Positions 63,807 through 64,000 of a DNA stretch of 64,000 bases are shown piece by piece; within the stretch, counting starts at the first letter, position 1, and each line of letters starts with the position of its first letter. The notes beneath the pieces were generated by a model, which was given only the letters and a program-made list of their open reading frames with translations, had not been told where the DNA came from and ran no database searches. Made by a program: the position numbers and the translations under genes. This DNA comes from Loxodes magnus (Eukaryota; Ciliophora; Karyorelictea; Loxodida; Loxodidae): contig CAMPDV010000102.1 in NCBI GenBank assembly GCA_946699065.1, positions 682,001 through 746,000 on the forward strand, in the 5' to 3' direction.

Positions 63807-64000
63807 CTTAACATTACTTGAAAGAATTTTATTTAAGAAGGAATTTGAATCTAAAAATTTTTCTGGGTTTAATTCTTATTAACTTCTATTATTTCTTGAT
63901 TAAATATGAGAAATGACTAATAAAATACAGGCATTTATAATTTACTTTCTTTTAGGTTTTAATCAATGCTATATTGCTTATTTTTATAAAAATTAGTTTT

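Noticed and set aside
1..64000. Tetrahymena or Paramecium origin (TAA/TAG=Gln, TGA stop only)
   Set aside because: At least four genes need TGA as Trp at aligned or motif positions. Condylostoma-type code is less likely because no gene clearly ends in TAA or TAG.

Overview
The window is nuclear DNA of a ciliate, most likely a karyorelict such as Loxodes. It is extremely AT-rich. Genes stay open only if TAA and TAG are read as glutamine. TGA does double duty: it is Trp inside genes and the only terminator I find at gene ends. The best proof is the 150-bp Cys-rich repeat at 19.05-20.57 kb, where one conserved Trp is TGG in some units and TGA in others. Introns are tiny (20-23 nt, GT..AG). This matches NCBI code 27 (karyorelict) better than the Tetrahymena/Paramecium code. 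With only TGA able to stop, every frame is permissive, so ORF length is weak evidence; I relied on motifs, paralogues and GC-richer islands.

Layout. 0-4.7 kb: a truncated membrane-protein ORF, a decayed zinc-knuckle retroelement ORF, a dynein-light-chain-like gene and a probable coiled-coil gene. 8.7-12.8 kb (-): a 1,327-residue protein with a catalytically dead otubain domain, several RING-like modules and a C-terminal RING-IBR-RING E3. 15.0 kb: tRNA-Thr. 17.1-21.7 kb (-): a 1,534-residue surface protein (signal peptide, LamG-like domain, ten-unit Cys-rich repeat, polytopic membrane tail). 28-34.5 kb: small Lys/Gln-rich proteins, some tail-anchored. 35-40 kb: decayed zinc-knuckle ORFs and low-complexity ORFs. 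40.1-41.9 kb (-): B-box/coiled-coil/kelch protein. 42.6, 46.1 and 63.7 kb: tRNA-Gly, tRNA-Gly pseudogene, tRNA-Gly. 45.5 and 49.8 kb: two SINE-like insertions with 18-19 bp target duplications. 47.3 kb (-): paralogue of the 32.2-kb tail-anchored protein. 51-52.7 kb: two more zinc-knuckle ORF copies. 53.4-56.6 kb (-): RING/coiled-coil gene and two ORFs of unknown role. 57-59 kb: two convergent zinc-knuckle ORFs. 59.25-61.17 kb: a 1.9-kb element with ~360-bp inverted repeats around one ORF. 61.5-63.5 kb: convergent coiled-coil and RING-H2 genes.

Themes: three or four genes encode ubiquitin-ligase-type zinc domains (RBR, RING, RING-H2, B-box), and much of the rest is mobile-element debris. Between these islands lie long AT-rich stretches in which I recognise nothing.
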